Shown here: positions 42,373-50,808 of the stretch, one piece after another | How the letters are laid out: each line of letters begins with the position of its first letter | Numbering within the stretch: the first letter of the stretch is position 1 | Notes under the pieces: model-generated | Database searches by the model: none | The model's input: the letters and a program-made list of their open reading frames with translations, nothing else | What the model was told of the DNA's origin: nothing | Origin: Bacteroidaceae bacterium | GTDB lineage: Bacteria > Bacteroidota > Bacteroidia > Bacteroidales > Bacteroidaceae | Direction of reading: 5' to 3' | Length of the DNA: 64,000 bases | Assembly (NCBI GenBank): GCA_017552435.1 | Contig: JAFZPZ010000110.1 | Coordinates: 1-64,000, forward strand | Position numbers and translations under genes: made by a program

Positions 42373-45300
42373 TTATTGACTTTCTGATTTCTCAGGATCT
42401 GTTTCCGGTGCCGCCTGAACCCAGTCCCTGTCGCCTGCATGTGCCTCGTCGTACAAGTGGCGTGGAATGGCATTCTTGCGGTAGAAATAATACACACGTG
42501 GATATGGTGCTTTCTTCACAAGCTCACGTGGCTGCCGGTTGCCGGCATTGTCGATTGCAACACTGTACCCATCGCTGCCGCGTGGATGCTGCCAGGCTGC
42601 ACACCTGCGAAATCCATTCTCACGATCGGTGGGTGTTAGCAAAACAACCGGAGGATCCACCACATAGATACTCGTTCGGATATAATCATCAATATTGTCA
42701 CGAATCCTTTTGTAGGCAGCCTTCATTGTCTTCTCGCCAATCGTAATACCGCAGTAGTCAAGCAGTGATATAGCGAGTTCGCGTTGGGCAATGGGATAAC
42801 CGATATGACGGCGGTCGGCAAGATACGAAGCTATCCAACGTGTGAACTGTTCATCTTTCGACGCTGCCAGTGCCTGACGAAGCAGGGCACGGCTGTCGCG
42901 AGGCGGTCGCATGGTTTCATCGGGATATTGGAAAAACAACTGTACGCACCCCAACAGAAAGTTCCTTGCTTCATTCAGGAGCGTTGGAGGAAGGTTTCTC
43001 GCCACCTCCTTAATGCCATATTGTTTGCGGAAATCATCAGCAGGCGTATGTGCCGGACGCGACCCGTCCATACTCCGGGGATGATACCAATCAGAAACAA
43101 GTACCTGATATGTACGGCGTGAAGTTGAATCGGATGAAAGATCAAGCTGCTCATTACTGGCCACCACAAATTTGGGCAGGTCGTCACCTTCAAGCACTAC
43201 GCTCGACCTGTACAGTCCTCTTGAAGTGAGCGAAAGCGTATAGTTGTATAGTGTCTTGGGCGAGAAACCTTGCGGCAGTTCGTCAAGCGCTACAATGTTA
43301 TGCAGACCAGGTACTACCTTGTCTAACTCCTGCGTCAAGGTAACGTTGCCACCCTCTAATGCCTTTCCGTCAACCTTCAGGACACGACGCATCAACCCAA
43401 GCAGTTCCAATATTGCGGTCTTTCCTGTTCCTCCACTTGCCAGATCCTCGCGGCGTGTGCCGTTATCCGTGATATGTATATATTGCTGACGGTTAGCTGA
43501 ACGATGGCGCACCAAAGCCGATCCTATAGCATGAAGCATCGTGATGAAATACATGTCCTGCACCTGTTTCTCTGTAGCCGAAAGTTCTTCTCCTGCGGCC
43601 TCTTTCTCCCAGAAAATGCGCGAAGCATTGAACAAGAAGCGGAAATGCAAAGGCATTTCATCCAACGGCTTATCCATGATAAGTCTGTACTTCCAAAGTG
43701 ATGACCAGGTGTCCCACCTCATGTTCTCCTGCGCACGTTCCTCATGGGTATTCAGCGACAGCAGTGTTTCCTCATGTATTTTTAATTCTTCATCATAACG
43801 TTGGTTTTTTACCACATGCCATGCCTGCGTAAGCATACTAAACGAACCTTCAAGAATGGCTTCCGAATTGGTCCACCACTTCATCTGATTATATGGTATG
43901 GCCCGTATTTCCTCGCGTGAAACTTTCACTGCGGTGTTCTCGAAGAAGAAATAATCAAAGTCTTCACCGTAGCTCTTTTCGTCGAAATCAAGTTGCTCGA
44001 TGCTTTCCAGAGTGCCTTGCTCCAATTTGGCTGAATATATAGCACGAGAAAGCGCACCTTTCTCGTCGTTGTGTTCCTTGTGCGCCCGAAGCCACTCGGC
44101 CATGAGGTCTCGCGCCTGGGCCACGAGTTTGTTGCTTCCCTTTTCACCCGGAAAGCATTCGGTGTAGATATTATCGTTTCCCAACAGGAAGAAACGCGAA
44201 AACGACACCTTCCCTTGCTGCATCACGCGGCGCACCATTCCACGGGCACGTAAGAATACCGGCGTGTTGCGCAAATCAAACTTATAGCGTGCCCTACCTG
44301 TGCCGTCTGCATCTTTTCGCTCACTCTCCCACTGCCAGAACTGGGTTGTTGGGGTGTCAAAGAGCGCATTATCAAACCAGTCAACAGGGTCGTCGTGCTG
44401 CAGGTCAGCAGGCATTCTTGCCTCTACCTCACTGAAACGGCCAACAAAATCGGTCACGTCCTTCAGCTTTTTAGCAGGTTTGCCACGCTGACCCACTGTT
44501 ATCTGAGTAAGCTCTGATGGAAGGCGAAGCCAATGCACCTGCGGAGAGTTAAGTGCGATGGCCTGACTGGCAGCCAGACCTGTAGAATCTTCATCATAAC
44601 AAACGTAAAGACCACCTTCAACAGTAACACTTTGCAACTTCCTGATTAATGCACGCAACCACCTGTTAGGTCGTAAGTTCTCACCCTTGTTGTTGAATCC
44701 GCTTGTCTCTGAATGTAACCATATAACATGCGCATTACTATGTGAATATACCGCAATGGCATCCCTCGGACCTGAGCAGATCACCACACGCTCAAAACGG
44801 TATTTCTTGATGTTTCCGTCCTTATCCTTTTCGGTTATCACAAACGGATGTTGCTTATCCGGCTGTGGAATGACACCCTCCTTGTTCAGAGCATCATCAA
44901 GAGCATCCTTCAAGTCGCAGTCGGCATACCACCTATGGTCAAGGTCAGCATCCTCGGCAACGTTCCACCAAGTCCATTTGGATCCTCCATATCCTGCCTT
45001 CGGCTCGTATTTCTTGATACCCCATGGATATCTGAACACAAACATTGGGTAGTTTTTTGTTGACTTAACAATAATGACGACCGCCCCACCCTGTTTTGGC
45101 GTATCTCGTTTGACAAAACGCGCTATGGGCTCCACGCCAAAAGTATGCTCTACGGCTTCGCCCCATCCCGAAATGGTTTTAGTTTCTGCTTTCGGACCCC
45201 GGTAGAAATCCTTTCCGAATGAGCAACGATATAACGGCTCCCCTGTGTCAGGATCAAACTCCGTAAGCATATCACCTGTACGGATTTCAGCTGCATTACC

Positions 45301-45843
45301 CTGTATGTCGCTTTTCTTTGCCCGCCGTGTAGCCAGCACCACCTTCAAGCCAAGTGCTTTTAGTGCTTCTTCCGTCCATTCTCCGCGCTCGAATATCGGT
45401 TGTTCTCCCGTCCAGGCATCATATTGTTTTTCCTCCTCGCGGAAAACATCCCATCCAACGACTTTCACTCGAAGATTGTCTCTCCATGGCTTTCCGTCAT
45501 CCTCCGGCTCAAGGTCCACGTCGCATCGGGTAGCCAGTTCGTTCAAGACCTGCGGTAAATCCTCATTAGGCACTTTGCCAGCATCAAATCCCATGAGCCT
45601 TGCGGCTAACTGAATGGCTCCGTAGCCCTCTTCTCCACAGGCAAAGCACTTGAATCCAAGATCTGTAGCGCCATCGCGCACAACCTTATCAACCACCAAG
45701 GACGGATGATGATCGTCATGCCAGGGGCACAGATATGATGCTGTCGCGGAACTTCTCGCTTCACGCCTCGCTACATATCCCCAACCGCGCATCACTTCCA
45801 CAAGCGGTATGGCATTCAGTATCTTCAAGTTTACTTCGTTCAT
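42373..45843 (-). CDS. Primase-helicase, 1156 aa
   Basis: N-terminal CHC2-type zinc domain (CPWHDDHHPSL at residue 39, FKCFACGEEGYGAI near 65). A Toprim-like region follows around 350-420 (VVICSGPRDAI, YVCYDEDSTG). The C-terminal ATPase has Walker A GGTGKTAILELLG near 802 and Walker B NIVALDELP near 848, consistent with an SF3-like or DnaB-like ring helicase. So one polypeptide primes and unwinds DNA at the fork. Size suits fused phage primase-helicases. Probably the main replication protein of this phage. Confidence 0.9.
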   Translation of the reverse strand: MNEVNLKILNAIPLVEVMRGWGYVARREARSSATASYLCPWHDDHHPSLVVDKVVRDGATDLGFKCFACGEEGYGAIQLAARLMGFDAGKVPNEDLPQVLNELATRCDVDLEPEDDGKPWRDNLRVKVVGWDVFREEEKQYDAWTGEQPIFERGEWTEEALKALGLKVVLATRRAKKSDIQGNAAEIRTGDMLTEFDPDTGEPLYRCSFGKDFYRGPKAETKTISGWGEAVEHTFGVEPIARFVKRDTPKQGGAVVIIVKSTKNYPMFVFRYPWGIKKYEPKAGYGGSKWTWWNVAEDADLDHRWYADCDLKDALDDALNKEGVIPQPDKQHPFVITEKDKDGNIKKYRFERVVICSGPRDAIAVYSHSNAHVIWLHSETSGFNNKGENLRPNRWLRALIRKLQSVTVEGGLYVCYDEDSTGLAASQAIALNSPQVHWLRLPSELTQITVGQRGKPAKKLKDVTDFVGRFSEVEARMPADLQHDDPVDWFDNALFDTPTTQFWQWESERKDADGTGRARYKFDLRNTPVFLRARGMVRRVMQQGKVSFSRFFLLGNDNIYTECFPGEKGSNKLVAQARDLMAEWLRAHKEHNDEKGALSRAIYSAKLEQGTLESIEQLDFDEKSYGEDFDYFFFENTAVKVSREEIRAIPYNQMKWWTNSEAILEGSFSMLTQAWHVVKNQRYDEELKIHEETLLSLNTHEERAQENMRWDTWSSLWKYRLIMDKPLDEMPLHFRFLFNASRIFWEKEAAGEELSATEKQVQDMYFITMLHAIGSALVRHRSANRQQYIHITDNGTRREDLASGGTGKTAILELLGLMRRVLKVDGKALEGGNVTLTQELDKVVPGLHNIVALDELPQGFSPKTLYNYTLSLTSRGLYRSSVVLEGDDLPKFVVASNEQLDLSSDSTSRRTYQVLVSDWYHPRSMDGSRPAHTPADDFRKQYGIKEVARNLPPTLLNEARNFLLGCVQLFFQYPDETMRPPRDSRALLRQALAASKDEQFTRWIASYLADRRHIGYPIAQRELAISLLDYCGITIGEKTMKAAYKRIRDNIDDYIRTSIYVVDPPVVLLTPTDRENGFRRCAAWQHPRGSDGYSVAIDNAGNRQPRELVKKAPYPRVYYFYRKNAIPRHLYDEAHAGDRDWVQAAPETDPEKSESQ

Positions 45844-45875
45844 AACAGGTCTCCTACAACCCCTAAGAGTATCTT

Positions 45876-46190
45876 TTACGTCAATTTCAGTTTATATGCT
45901 TGGATACGTTTCTCGTATTCTGCCTTCGCTGCTCGATAATCATGCTCTTGCTGAGACAGTTGTTCATCCTTATCCCTGATACGCTCTCTAAGATTCTCCA
46001 CAAGCGTCTGGTAGTCAATGAGCCATCTCTCTACAGTAACCATATTGTCCTGCAACTTGAAGTACATATCATTAAGCATGCCTACTTTCTCTGCAGCCGA
46101 TTCAAATTTCTCTTTCACCTCGTTCAGCTCAAGCTGAAACGGGTTTCTACCCAACAGGGCCATCAGCAGATTTCTAAAATAACGCCTCAT
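45876..46190 (-). CDS. Coiled-coil protein, first early gene, 104 aa
   Basis: Basic start (MRRYFRNLLMALLGRN), then a long heptad region (residues 20-100). First gene downstream of the strong leftward promoter at 46.25 kb, about 55 nt leader. Function unknown. Confidence 0.65.
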   Translation of the reverse strand: MRRYFRNLLMALLGRNPFQLELNEVKEKFESAAEKVGMLNDMYFKLQDNMVTVERWLIDYQTLVENLRERIRDKDEQLSQQEHDYRAAKAEYEKRIQAYKLKLT

Positions 46191-46222
46191 ATTGTAAAAT
46201 TTTTCGGGTTAATGTGCCCAAA

Positions 46223-46273
46223 ATTCACTAAAAAGTTGTAACTTAGGCGCAAAGATACAACTTTTTCGTGAAT
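46223..46273. promoter_or_regulatory. Operator: 18-bp inverted repeat, 17 of 18 matching
   Basis: ATTCACTAAAAAGTTGTA (46223-46240) and TACAACTTTTTCGTGAAT (46256-46273) are reverse complements except one base, separated by 15 nt. It overlaps the -7 region of the leftward promoter and lies about 80 nt upstream of the HTH gene, as expected for an operator. Confidence 0.8.
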
Positions 46274-46280
46274 CGCCAAA
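46250..46280 (-). promoter_or_regulatory. Strong early leftward promoter
   Basis: On the minus strand: TTTG (46280-46277), 19 nt, TATCTTTG (46257-46250), a full match to the Bacteroidetes consensus. It drives the 104-aa gene and, downstream, the primase-helicase block. The inverted-repeat operator overlaps the core. Confidence 0.85.
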
Positions 46281-46352
46281 CGATTTGGGGTATTTTTAAC
46301 ATCATTTTCGTATGTTAAATAACGAGTAACAAATAACAAAAATAATAAAGCT

Positions 46353-47045
46353 ATGGAGAAATGGAGTTTTAACAATTTGCTATTTAGCAGATTATCCGAT
46401 GTCTTAGATATCTCTGGTATGGAGATTGCACGTAGGTGTGGAATAACACAACAGGTATTCAGCCGTTACACAACAAACGATGTGACTATATCAGTTCAAG
46501 TGCTTATTAAGATCTGCAACGCACTTCGGATGCCATGTCACTATTTTGTCTCGGAAGATAACAACCACATTGTACCTAATCGGGAAAATGCTACGATTGT
46601 ACCAGACTACTGGCACCCTATCTTTTGGGACAGACAAGCTGTTGAGCATACGTTTGGCGATGGTGAAGGAAGGATCTTTTGGAAAGATGTTGCCGAAGCA
46701 ATGGGTGTGAGTCCACAAAAACCACACGACCGATTCCTGCTCGTAACCAGATTTCCCATTACAGATTTCCTTAAAACTTGCAGTCATCTAAACATTTCGC
46801 CATTCCGCTTTCTCATTGACAGCAATCGTTATCAGGATTTATCTGGTGGTAAAAACAACAAGACAAACTTTAACGGAGAAATCTATGCTCTGCGCACACA
46901 AATAGCTGAGCTGTCAAAAACCGCTGATGATCTCACTGACAAGTACCGAGTTCTTCTTGAACGTCAAAATCGTTTAGAAAACATGGTAAACGATTTTCTT
47001 AGAGAAAACGACATTGCTTTTGCTGCTGATACAGATAAGAATTGA
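46353..47045 (+). CDS. HTH regulator with coiled-coil C-terminus, 230 aa
   Basis: The only rightward gene of the 18.5-64 kb region. Residues about 10-65 (MEIARRCGITQQVFSRYTTN, VQVLIKICNALRMPCHYF) form a Cro/CI-like helix-turn-helix; a second HTH-like segment appears near 110-155 (FWKDVAEAMGVS ... ITDFLKTCSHLNISPF), and the last 50 residues are a coiled coil. Divergent from the early promoter and close to the operator, so probably a repressor controlling early genes. Lacks a LexA-like peptidase motif. Confidence 0.8.
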   Translation: MEKWSFNNLLFSRLSDVLDISGMEIARRCGITQQVFSRYTTNDVTISVQVLIKICNALRMPCHYFVSEDNNHIVPNRENATIVPDYWHPIFWDRQAVEHTFGDGEGRIFWKDVAEAMGVSPQKPHDRFLLVTRFPITDFLKTCSHLNISPFRFLIDSNRYQDLSGGKNNKTNFNGEIYALRTQIAELSKTADDLTDKYRVLLERQNRLENMVNDFLRENDIAFAADTDKN

Positions 47046-47058
47046 ACCGTTGAATAAA

Positions 47059-47091
47059 AATACGCCCGCAAAAAAACTTAGCGGGCGTATT
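47059..47091. terminator. Hairpin terminator after the repressor gene
   Basis: 11-bp stem AATACGCCCGC / GCGGGCGTATT, 11-nt A-rich loop, between the convergent repressor gene and the leftward secreted-protein gene. Works for both directions. Confidence 0.85.
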
Positions 47092-47111
47092 ATATGATAT
47101 AATAATGTGCG

Positions 47112-47603
47112 TTACTGCTGGTATGGTGTTACAATCATATCGAAGTTCTGACGGTCATATAGTTCTGCTACGACACGTATATAGCCGTCACCAGATTTTA
47201 AGCGTGACAACATCTTCCTGATATTCCCTCGTCCGCCTACATAAAAACCACCAGTCGATATAAACTTTGATCCAGTGTTATTTTCAATAAACATAATAAC
47301 CTGGAATTTTGTAGTCATTTTGTCGTTATTGTCGTAGAAGCCAACATTTACAGGAACACACAGTCCTGTGCCTGCAACTGCTACCTGATGAAAGAATCCC
47401 TGGTCGGTGATAAGACGGAAAGAAGGTTTACTCCAATCCCATACCACGAGAGATCCAAGTCCTTTAACATTGTAAACATACACGTCTTGTGCTTCCTGCC
47501 CCAAAAGAGGATCTGCCTGACGATGAGTGACAGACCAGGTTCCCTGAGCGCTGACTGTCAGTCCTACCAACAGCAGCAGCGCGATTGTAAGTAGTTTTTT
47601 CAT
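47112..47603 (-). CDS. Secreted protein, 163 aa
   Basis: The N-terminus MKKLLTIALLLLVGLTVSAQ is a clear type I signal peptide (cleavage likely after SAQ); the mature part is beta-rich and small. Encoded next to the repressor region in a phage, at the end of its own short operon, so it may be a lysogeny-expressed moron protein acting in the host periplasm or outside. No family recognised; no lipobox cysteine. Confidence 0.7.
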   Translation of the reverse strand: MKKLLTIALLLLVGLTVSAQGTWSVTHRQADPLLGQEAQDVYVYNVKGLGSLVVWDWSKPSFRLITDQGFFHQVAVAGTGLCVPVNVGFYDNNDKMTTKFQVIMFIENNTGSKFISTGGFYVGGRGNIRKMLSRLKSGDGYIRVVAELYDRQNFDMIVTPYQQ

Positions 47604-47628
47604 TGTTGTTTTCTTTTTAGTTCGTTAA

Positions 47629-48321
47629 TCATAATGAGCAAAGCATTCTTGGGGCGCCGCCGAGAAAGGTGCAGCGGAAACCGCTGCTATCCGGATTGGC
47701 CCAGAACTGGAGATTGGCCATATTACCGCGATGGGTCAGTTCTGCGGGATTGTCCTGCACATGTTTCACAGCCTTGCCGTAGGCATCCATTCCGCTATCG
47801 GCGATGATGTCGCCCTCAAAGGTGGAGGTGGTGATATAATCGTTGCCCTTGGTGGCAAACACCATCAACTCCAGGTCAAGCTCCACATGGTACCAGCCAT
47901 GTCGCGGCTCACTGAGTTCTGCCATGCGTCGCTGCTTGGCGGCTTCAGCCTGACGCATGCGCTCTGCCTTGGCTGCCTCGCGCTGCTCGTTATAGATACG
48001 CTCGTGCTCTTCCAGTGTGTCGGCAAGTGCAGGATGAAAACCAATCTCCCATGCGCCGCAACCCGTGGTGCGGAAGCCAGCGTAGGTGCGTGGCTCACCA
48101 CTTGGATAGTTGCCGAAGCCGTTGCGGAACAGGTCACGGATCTTCTCTGCTGTGCGCTCGTTCACGACGATGCAGTCTGGAGAGTTTTTCCTTCCGTAAG
48201 GCTTCCAGGTGTTGATAACTGCGATGGCCTCTTCTGCTGAATGTGCCATTGTCTTGTAGGGTACATACGTGTTACCGTTGTTTGCGCGTCCGCCGTAGGT
48301 GATAAAGAATACGTTTGTCAT
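47629..48321 (-). CDS. Hypothetical protein, 230 aa
   Basis: MTNVFFITYGGRANNGNTYV start, middle coiled coil (ERIYNEQREAAKAERMRQAE), then a beta-rich end. A coiled coil between two small domains. First long gene of the operon started by the promoter at 48.4 kb. Not recognised. Confidence 0.65.
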   Translation of the reverse strand: MTNVFFITYGGRANNGNTYVPYKTMAHSAEEAIAVINTWKPYGRKNSPDCIVVNERTAEKIRDLFRNGFGNYPSGEPRTYAGFRTTGCGAWEIGFHPALADTLEEHERIYNEQREAAKAERMRQAEAAKQRRMAELSEPRHGWYHVELDLELMVFATKGNDYITTSTFEGDIIADSGMDAYGKAVKHVQDNPAELTHRGNMANLQFWANPDSSGFRCTFLGGAPRMLCSL

Positions 48322-48383
48322 AATCTTAACTGTTTAACCGATCAGTCCGGGGTCTTAAATGATTTCGTTATAGCTTTCGCTTG

Positions 48384-48415
48384 CAAAGATATTTCTTTTT
48401 GTTGATTTATGCAAA
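48384..48415 (-). promoter_or_regulatory. Bacteroidetes-type promoter, leftward
   Basis: Minus strand TTTG (48415-48412), 20 nt, TATCTTTG (48391-48384). It reads into the 230-aa gene and the secreted-protein gene. Confidence 0.85.
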
Positions 48416-48437
48416 TAATTATCTGCAAATTATTTGC
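48411..48437. promoter_or_regulatory. 10-bp inverted repeat overlapping the -33 box
   Basis: GCAAATAATT, 7 nt, AATTATTTGC; overlaps the -33 element of the 48.4 kb promoter and the end of the 20-aa micro-protein gene. Probably an operator. Confidence 0.65.
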
Positions 48438-48492
48438 TACCCTTCAGCCACACAAGTAGCAGAAGAATTGCCCAGATCCAATTTTCTATCAT
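48430..48492 (-). CDS. Micro membrane protein, 20 aa (family copy 1)
   Basis: ATG at 48492; MIENWIWAILLLLVWLKGSK, a single hydrophobic segment with a basic end. Shares the plan M-x-E-N-[WY]-x-[WF]-A-I-L-x-L-L with the 21-aa ORF at 49646. Such proteins are below normal gene-caller limits. Function unknown; membrane-active peptides of toxin or regulator type are possible. Confidence 0.5.
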   Translation of the reverse strand: MIENWIWAILLLLVWLKGSK

Positions 48493-48507
48493 AAGCGTTA
48501 TTTTTAG

Positions 48508-48663
48508 TTAATACTTGTTTTCAATTATCTCCAACCCACGTTTATGGGCCTTCTTATAGAAGTCCTGCTTGACCGCTTCGGTCGGGAGCCACGCCAGTGT
48601 GCGCCGCTCCCGTCCGTCCTTGGCACGCAGGGTAAGTTCAAAGACATTGTTAGTACGGTCCAT
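48508..48663 (-). CDS. Hypothetical protein, 51 aa
   Basis: Start at ATG 48663 (MDRTNNVFELTLRAKDGRER), overlapping the end of the zinc-finger gene upstream. A longer in-frame ATG at 48747 exists but would overlap that gene almost completely. Function unknown. Confidence 0.55.
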   Translation of the reverse strand: MDRTNNVFELTLRAKDGRERRTLAWLPTEAVKQDFYKKAHKRGLEIIENKY

Positions 48664-48781
48664 ACGGTCCTTCCCTTTCTCCTTTATCCCAATCGTGTTC
48701 GTAGTAGCTGCCACGATAGCATCTGTTACAACACGATTCTCCTTCATTCTTGCATTTGTCGCAATATCCGAATCTTCCCAT
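48650..48781 (-). CDS. Cys-rich zinc-finger protein, 43 aa
   Basis: MGRFGYCDKCKNEGESCCNR start: C7-x2-C10 and CCNRC (17-21), then an aromatic tail ending PYGPY. ATG at 48781. The cysteine spacing makes a small zinc site likely. Confidence 0.6.
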   Translation of the reverse strand: MGRFGYCDKCKNEGESCCNRCYRGSYYEHDWDKGEREGPYGPY

Positions 48782-48784
48782 ATT

Positions 48785-49021
48785 TTATGCGTCGATTACT
48801 TGTTGTACATAGTCGATAACATCACTCTCCAGGCTGTCGATGGCCGACTGGAGGTTGTCGATATTTTCCTGCATGGCATCGCCACGCTCACTGTTCTGGA
48901 GGCCCTCGGGCATATTGTCGAAGGCTTCCTGTTCTTCGTCCATGACGGCCTCGATGCCGTCTTTGATTGTTCCGAGCTGTTCGATCAGGTCTTCCAGCTG
49001 CTTACGTCTTGCTTTGTTCAT
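48785..49021 (-). CDS. Conserved helical protein, 78 aa
   Basis: The acidic, helical pattern EEQEAFDNMPEGLQNSERGDA matches a small protein family I know from gut phages and mobile elements. Function unknown. Confidence 0.7.
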   Translation of the reverse strand: MNKARRKQLEDLIEQLGTIKDGIEAVMDEEQEAFDNMPEGLQNSERGDAMQENIDNLQSAIDSLESDVIDYVQQVIDA

Positions 49022-49032
49022 AGTTTTTTTGT

Positions 49033-49335
49033 TCAGAGTTTAACTTTGAAATACTGTGAGTCGTCAACTATACTGCGGTCTTCTCCTACCCATGTTACGG
49101 CTCTGACTGGCTCCAGTGTCCTGACGTGATTCTTTACCTTGAAGTGAAGTTCATAGTCGGCTTTGTCGCTTGCAAAGACAATGCCCCACGTCTTGCCGTC
49201 GTTCCATTCCTCGTCAACAATGTCGGTCGCCTGGTTCTTCTTCGACTTACTGATTGTTGTCAGATCGTCACTGACGATGGCCGTCACCTTGATGACCTCG
49301 CCGTTTGATTTGAATGTGCATTTGATAGTTCTCAT
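49033..49335 (-). CDS. Hypothetical protein, 100 aa
   Basis: Beta-rich (MRTIKCTFKSNGEVIKVTAI start). Not recognised. Confidence 0.6.
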   Translation of the reverse strand: MRTIKCTFKSNGEVIKVTAIVSDDLTTISKSKKNQATDIVDEEWNDGKTWGIVFASDKADYELHFKVKNHVRTLEPVRAVTWVGEDRSIVDDSQYFKVKL

Positions 49336-49340
49336 ATTTG

Positions 49341-49586
49341 TTACTTGTTTTGTTTTACAAATCTCCGTCCATTGATACGCTCATACTTCACGTTGCGGTC
49401 GAAACGTTTGATGAGCATCCGTAGTTGAGCATCGGTCAGCTTCGGGCAGTCGTAATACTTGAAGCATTTTGCATCGCCCTGCCTGTCGCCGAAGTTCCGC
49501 AGCGGTAGCCAACGTCGGAGTCCTCTTGCATCCTCCATCAGTACCGCCACCTCATAGCCGTTGTTATAGTTGATTGCAAATTCCAT
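49341..49586 (-). CDS. Hypothetical protein, 81 aa
   Basis: MEFAINYNNGYEVAVLMEDA start, basic C-terminus (RINGRRFVKQNK). Preceded by a CAGCTATGG leader like others in this array. Not recognised. Confidence 0.6.
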   Translation of the reverse strand: MEFAINYNNGYEVAVLMEDARGLRRWLPLRNFGDRQGDAKCFKYYDCPKLTDAQLRMLIKRFDRNVKYERINGRRFVKQNK

Positions 49587-49645
49587 AGCTGCTTGAGTTT
49601 TGTTAAACCATATACTCGCATAGTTGTGAGTTTGTTAAATAGTTT

Positions 49646-49711
49646 TTACTTGCATCCCCACTTCATCAAAGCGAGGAGCACGAGGATTGCGAAAAAATAA
49701 TTCTCTGGCAT
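49646..49711 (-). CDS. Micro membrane protein, 21 aa (family copy 2)
   Basis: ATG at 49711; MPENYFFAILVLLALMKWG then CK. Same plan as the 20-aa ORF at 48430 (M-x-E-N-aromatic, A-I-L-x-L-L, basic end), 1.2 kb away. The resemblance between two tiny ORFs in the same operon supports both being real. Confidence 0.5.
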   Translation of the reverse strand: MPENYFFAILVLLALMKWGCK

Positions 49712-49727
49712 GTTGTTTGGTTTTAAG

Positions 49728-49922
49728 TTATTGAATTGCTATGATGTATTTTTCGGGTACTGGCTTCCAGTGTCCTTCATTCACACCACCATCATTAATA
49801 TATGGTTTATCAAGCCACACACCATACACACCTGTCGTTTCGTTGTACGGCATGGTGTCTATCACACCATCACCTATCGGCGTTCTTACACGCTGATTCA
49901 GTTGGAATTTATTGTTTGCCAT
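49728..49922 (-). CDS. SH3/KOW-like small protein, 64 aa
   Basis: MANNKFQLNQRVRTPIGDGV: 'V-x-T-P-x-GDG-V-I-D' then 'VYGVWLDKPY' is the pattern of small SH3-like barrels seen in phage proteins. Possible nucleic-acid binding. Confidence 0.6.
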   Translation of the reverse strand: MANNKFQLNQRVRTPIGDGVIDTMPYNETTGVYGVWLDKPYINDGGVNEGHWKPVPEKYIIAIQ

Positions 49923-49924
49923 AG

Positions 49925-50269
49925 TTATGCTGCTTGTAATTTTTCTATTAAGAGTTGCTTTAAACCAAGGTCATTGCCGAAGAGTTTTTTGATTGTGGCA
50001 AGGTCGGTTATGATGTCATCCACATAGCCCGTTCCGATGTACGGGTGTTCTGGAGCCAGTTTCTTCACCAGTCCTTGTGCAGTATAGGTGCCACGCAGCC
50101 GTCCTACTTCCTCTGCGTGTCGTAGGTCTATCTTATAGAGATACACGCTCTTGCCGTCGCTCTTTCTCACACCGTCGTACACGCTTTCGTAGCAGTATTT
50201 CACACAGAAGAAGCGTGCAATGATATTCCACTCGCTTCTCGTTGCCTTCACTTTGATTGTTGATTCCAT
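49925..50269 (-). CDS. Hypothetical protein, 114 aa
   Basis: MESTIKVKATRSEWNIIARF start. Mixed alpha/beta; ends LLIEKLQAA. Leader TTAACGACTATGG as in two other genes of this array. Not recognised. Confidence 0.6.
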   Translation of the reverse strand: MESTIKVKATRSEWNIIARFFCVKYCYESVYDGVRKSDGKSVYLYKIDLRHAEEVGRLRGTYTAQGLVKKLAPEHPYIGTGYVDDIITDLATIKKLFGNDLGLKQLLIEKLQAA

Positions 50270-50274
50270 AGTCG

Positions 50275-50472
50275 TTAATCGTTTGATGTGTAGTGATAAA
50301 CTTTCTTCTTTATTATCTGAGAGATTCTTTCGATGGCGTCAACCTTAATGCGGGCTGACACCTGAATATCATCGTATGCCATGAGGTCTTTCAATTCCTC
50401 CGCATAACCTATCAGAAGACGAATATCGCCTTTGATGTCGTTCCTTGATGTCGCAATGATTTTCTTTGCCAT
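50275..50472 (-). CDS. Hypothetical protein, 65 aa
   Basis: MAKKIIATSRNDIKGDIRLL start, basic; helical. Its leader ACTCAAAATCATTATGG is shared with the next gene. Function unknown. Confidence 0.55.
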   Translation of the reverse strand: MAKKIIATSRNDIKGDIRLLIGYAEELKDLMAYDDIQVSARIKVDAIERISQIIKKKVYHYTSND

Positions 50473-50487
50473 AATGATTTTGAGTTT

Positions 50488-50790
50488 TTAGTGTAAGTTC
50501 TTTCTCATTTCTCGTAAATAATACTCAGCATTCCGATCGACAGGATGGCAGTAGAGCCATTCCTGATAATCCTGAGCCTGACAGAGATTGTGGTAAATAC
50601 CATATTCCCTGCATGTCTTCAAATCACGAACTTGCTGGAACGTAAGATTCTTGTATGTCTTACCGCAGAATTTCGTAATGTCTTCACCTGTTTCAGGGTC
50701 GTGCATTGTGCAAGGAACCTCGTTCTGCGCGGCAATGTGCTGCTGACACAAATCAGCAATCAGGTCTTGTAGGGGAATAATTGTTTCCAT
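50488..50790 (-). CDS. Hypothetical protein, 100 aa
   Basis: METIIPLQDLIADLCQQHIA start; several cysteines (CTMH, FCGKTY, KTCREY, NLCQAQ, LYCHP) without clear finger spacing. Same leader as the 65-aa gene. Not recognised. Confidence 0.6.
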   Translation of the reverse strand: METIIPLQDLIADLCQQHIAAQNEVPCTMHDPETGEDITKFCGKTYKNLTFQQVRDLKTCREYGIYHNLCQAQDYQEWLYCHPVDRNAEYYLREMRKNLH

Positions 50791-50808
50791 AATGATTTTG
50801 AGTTATAA

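Noticed and set aside
46187..46375. 62-aa leftward ORF across the control region
   Set aside because: It crosses the operator and promoter and overlaps the start of the HTH gene; the hydrophobic content comes from AT-rich DNA.
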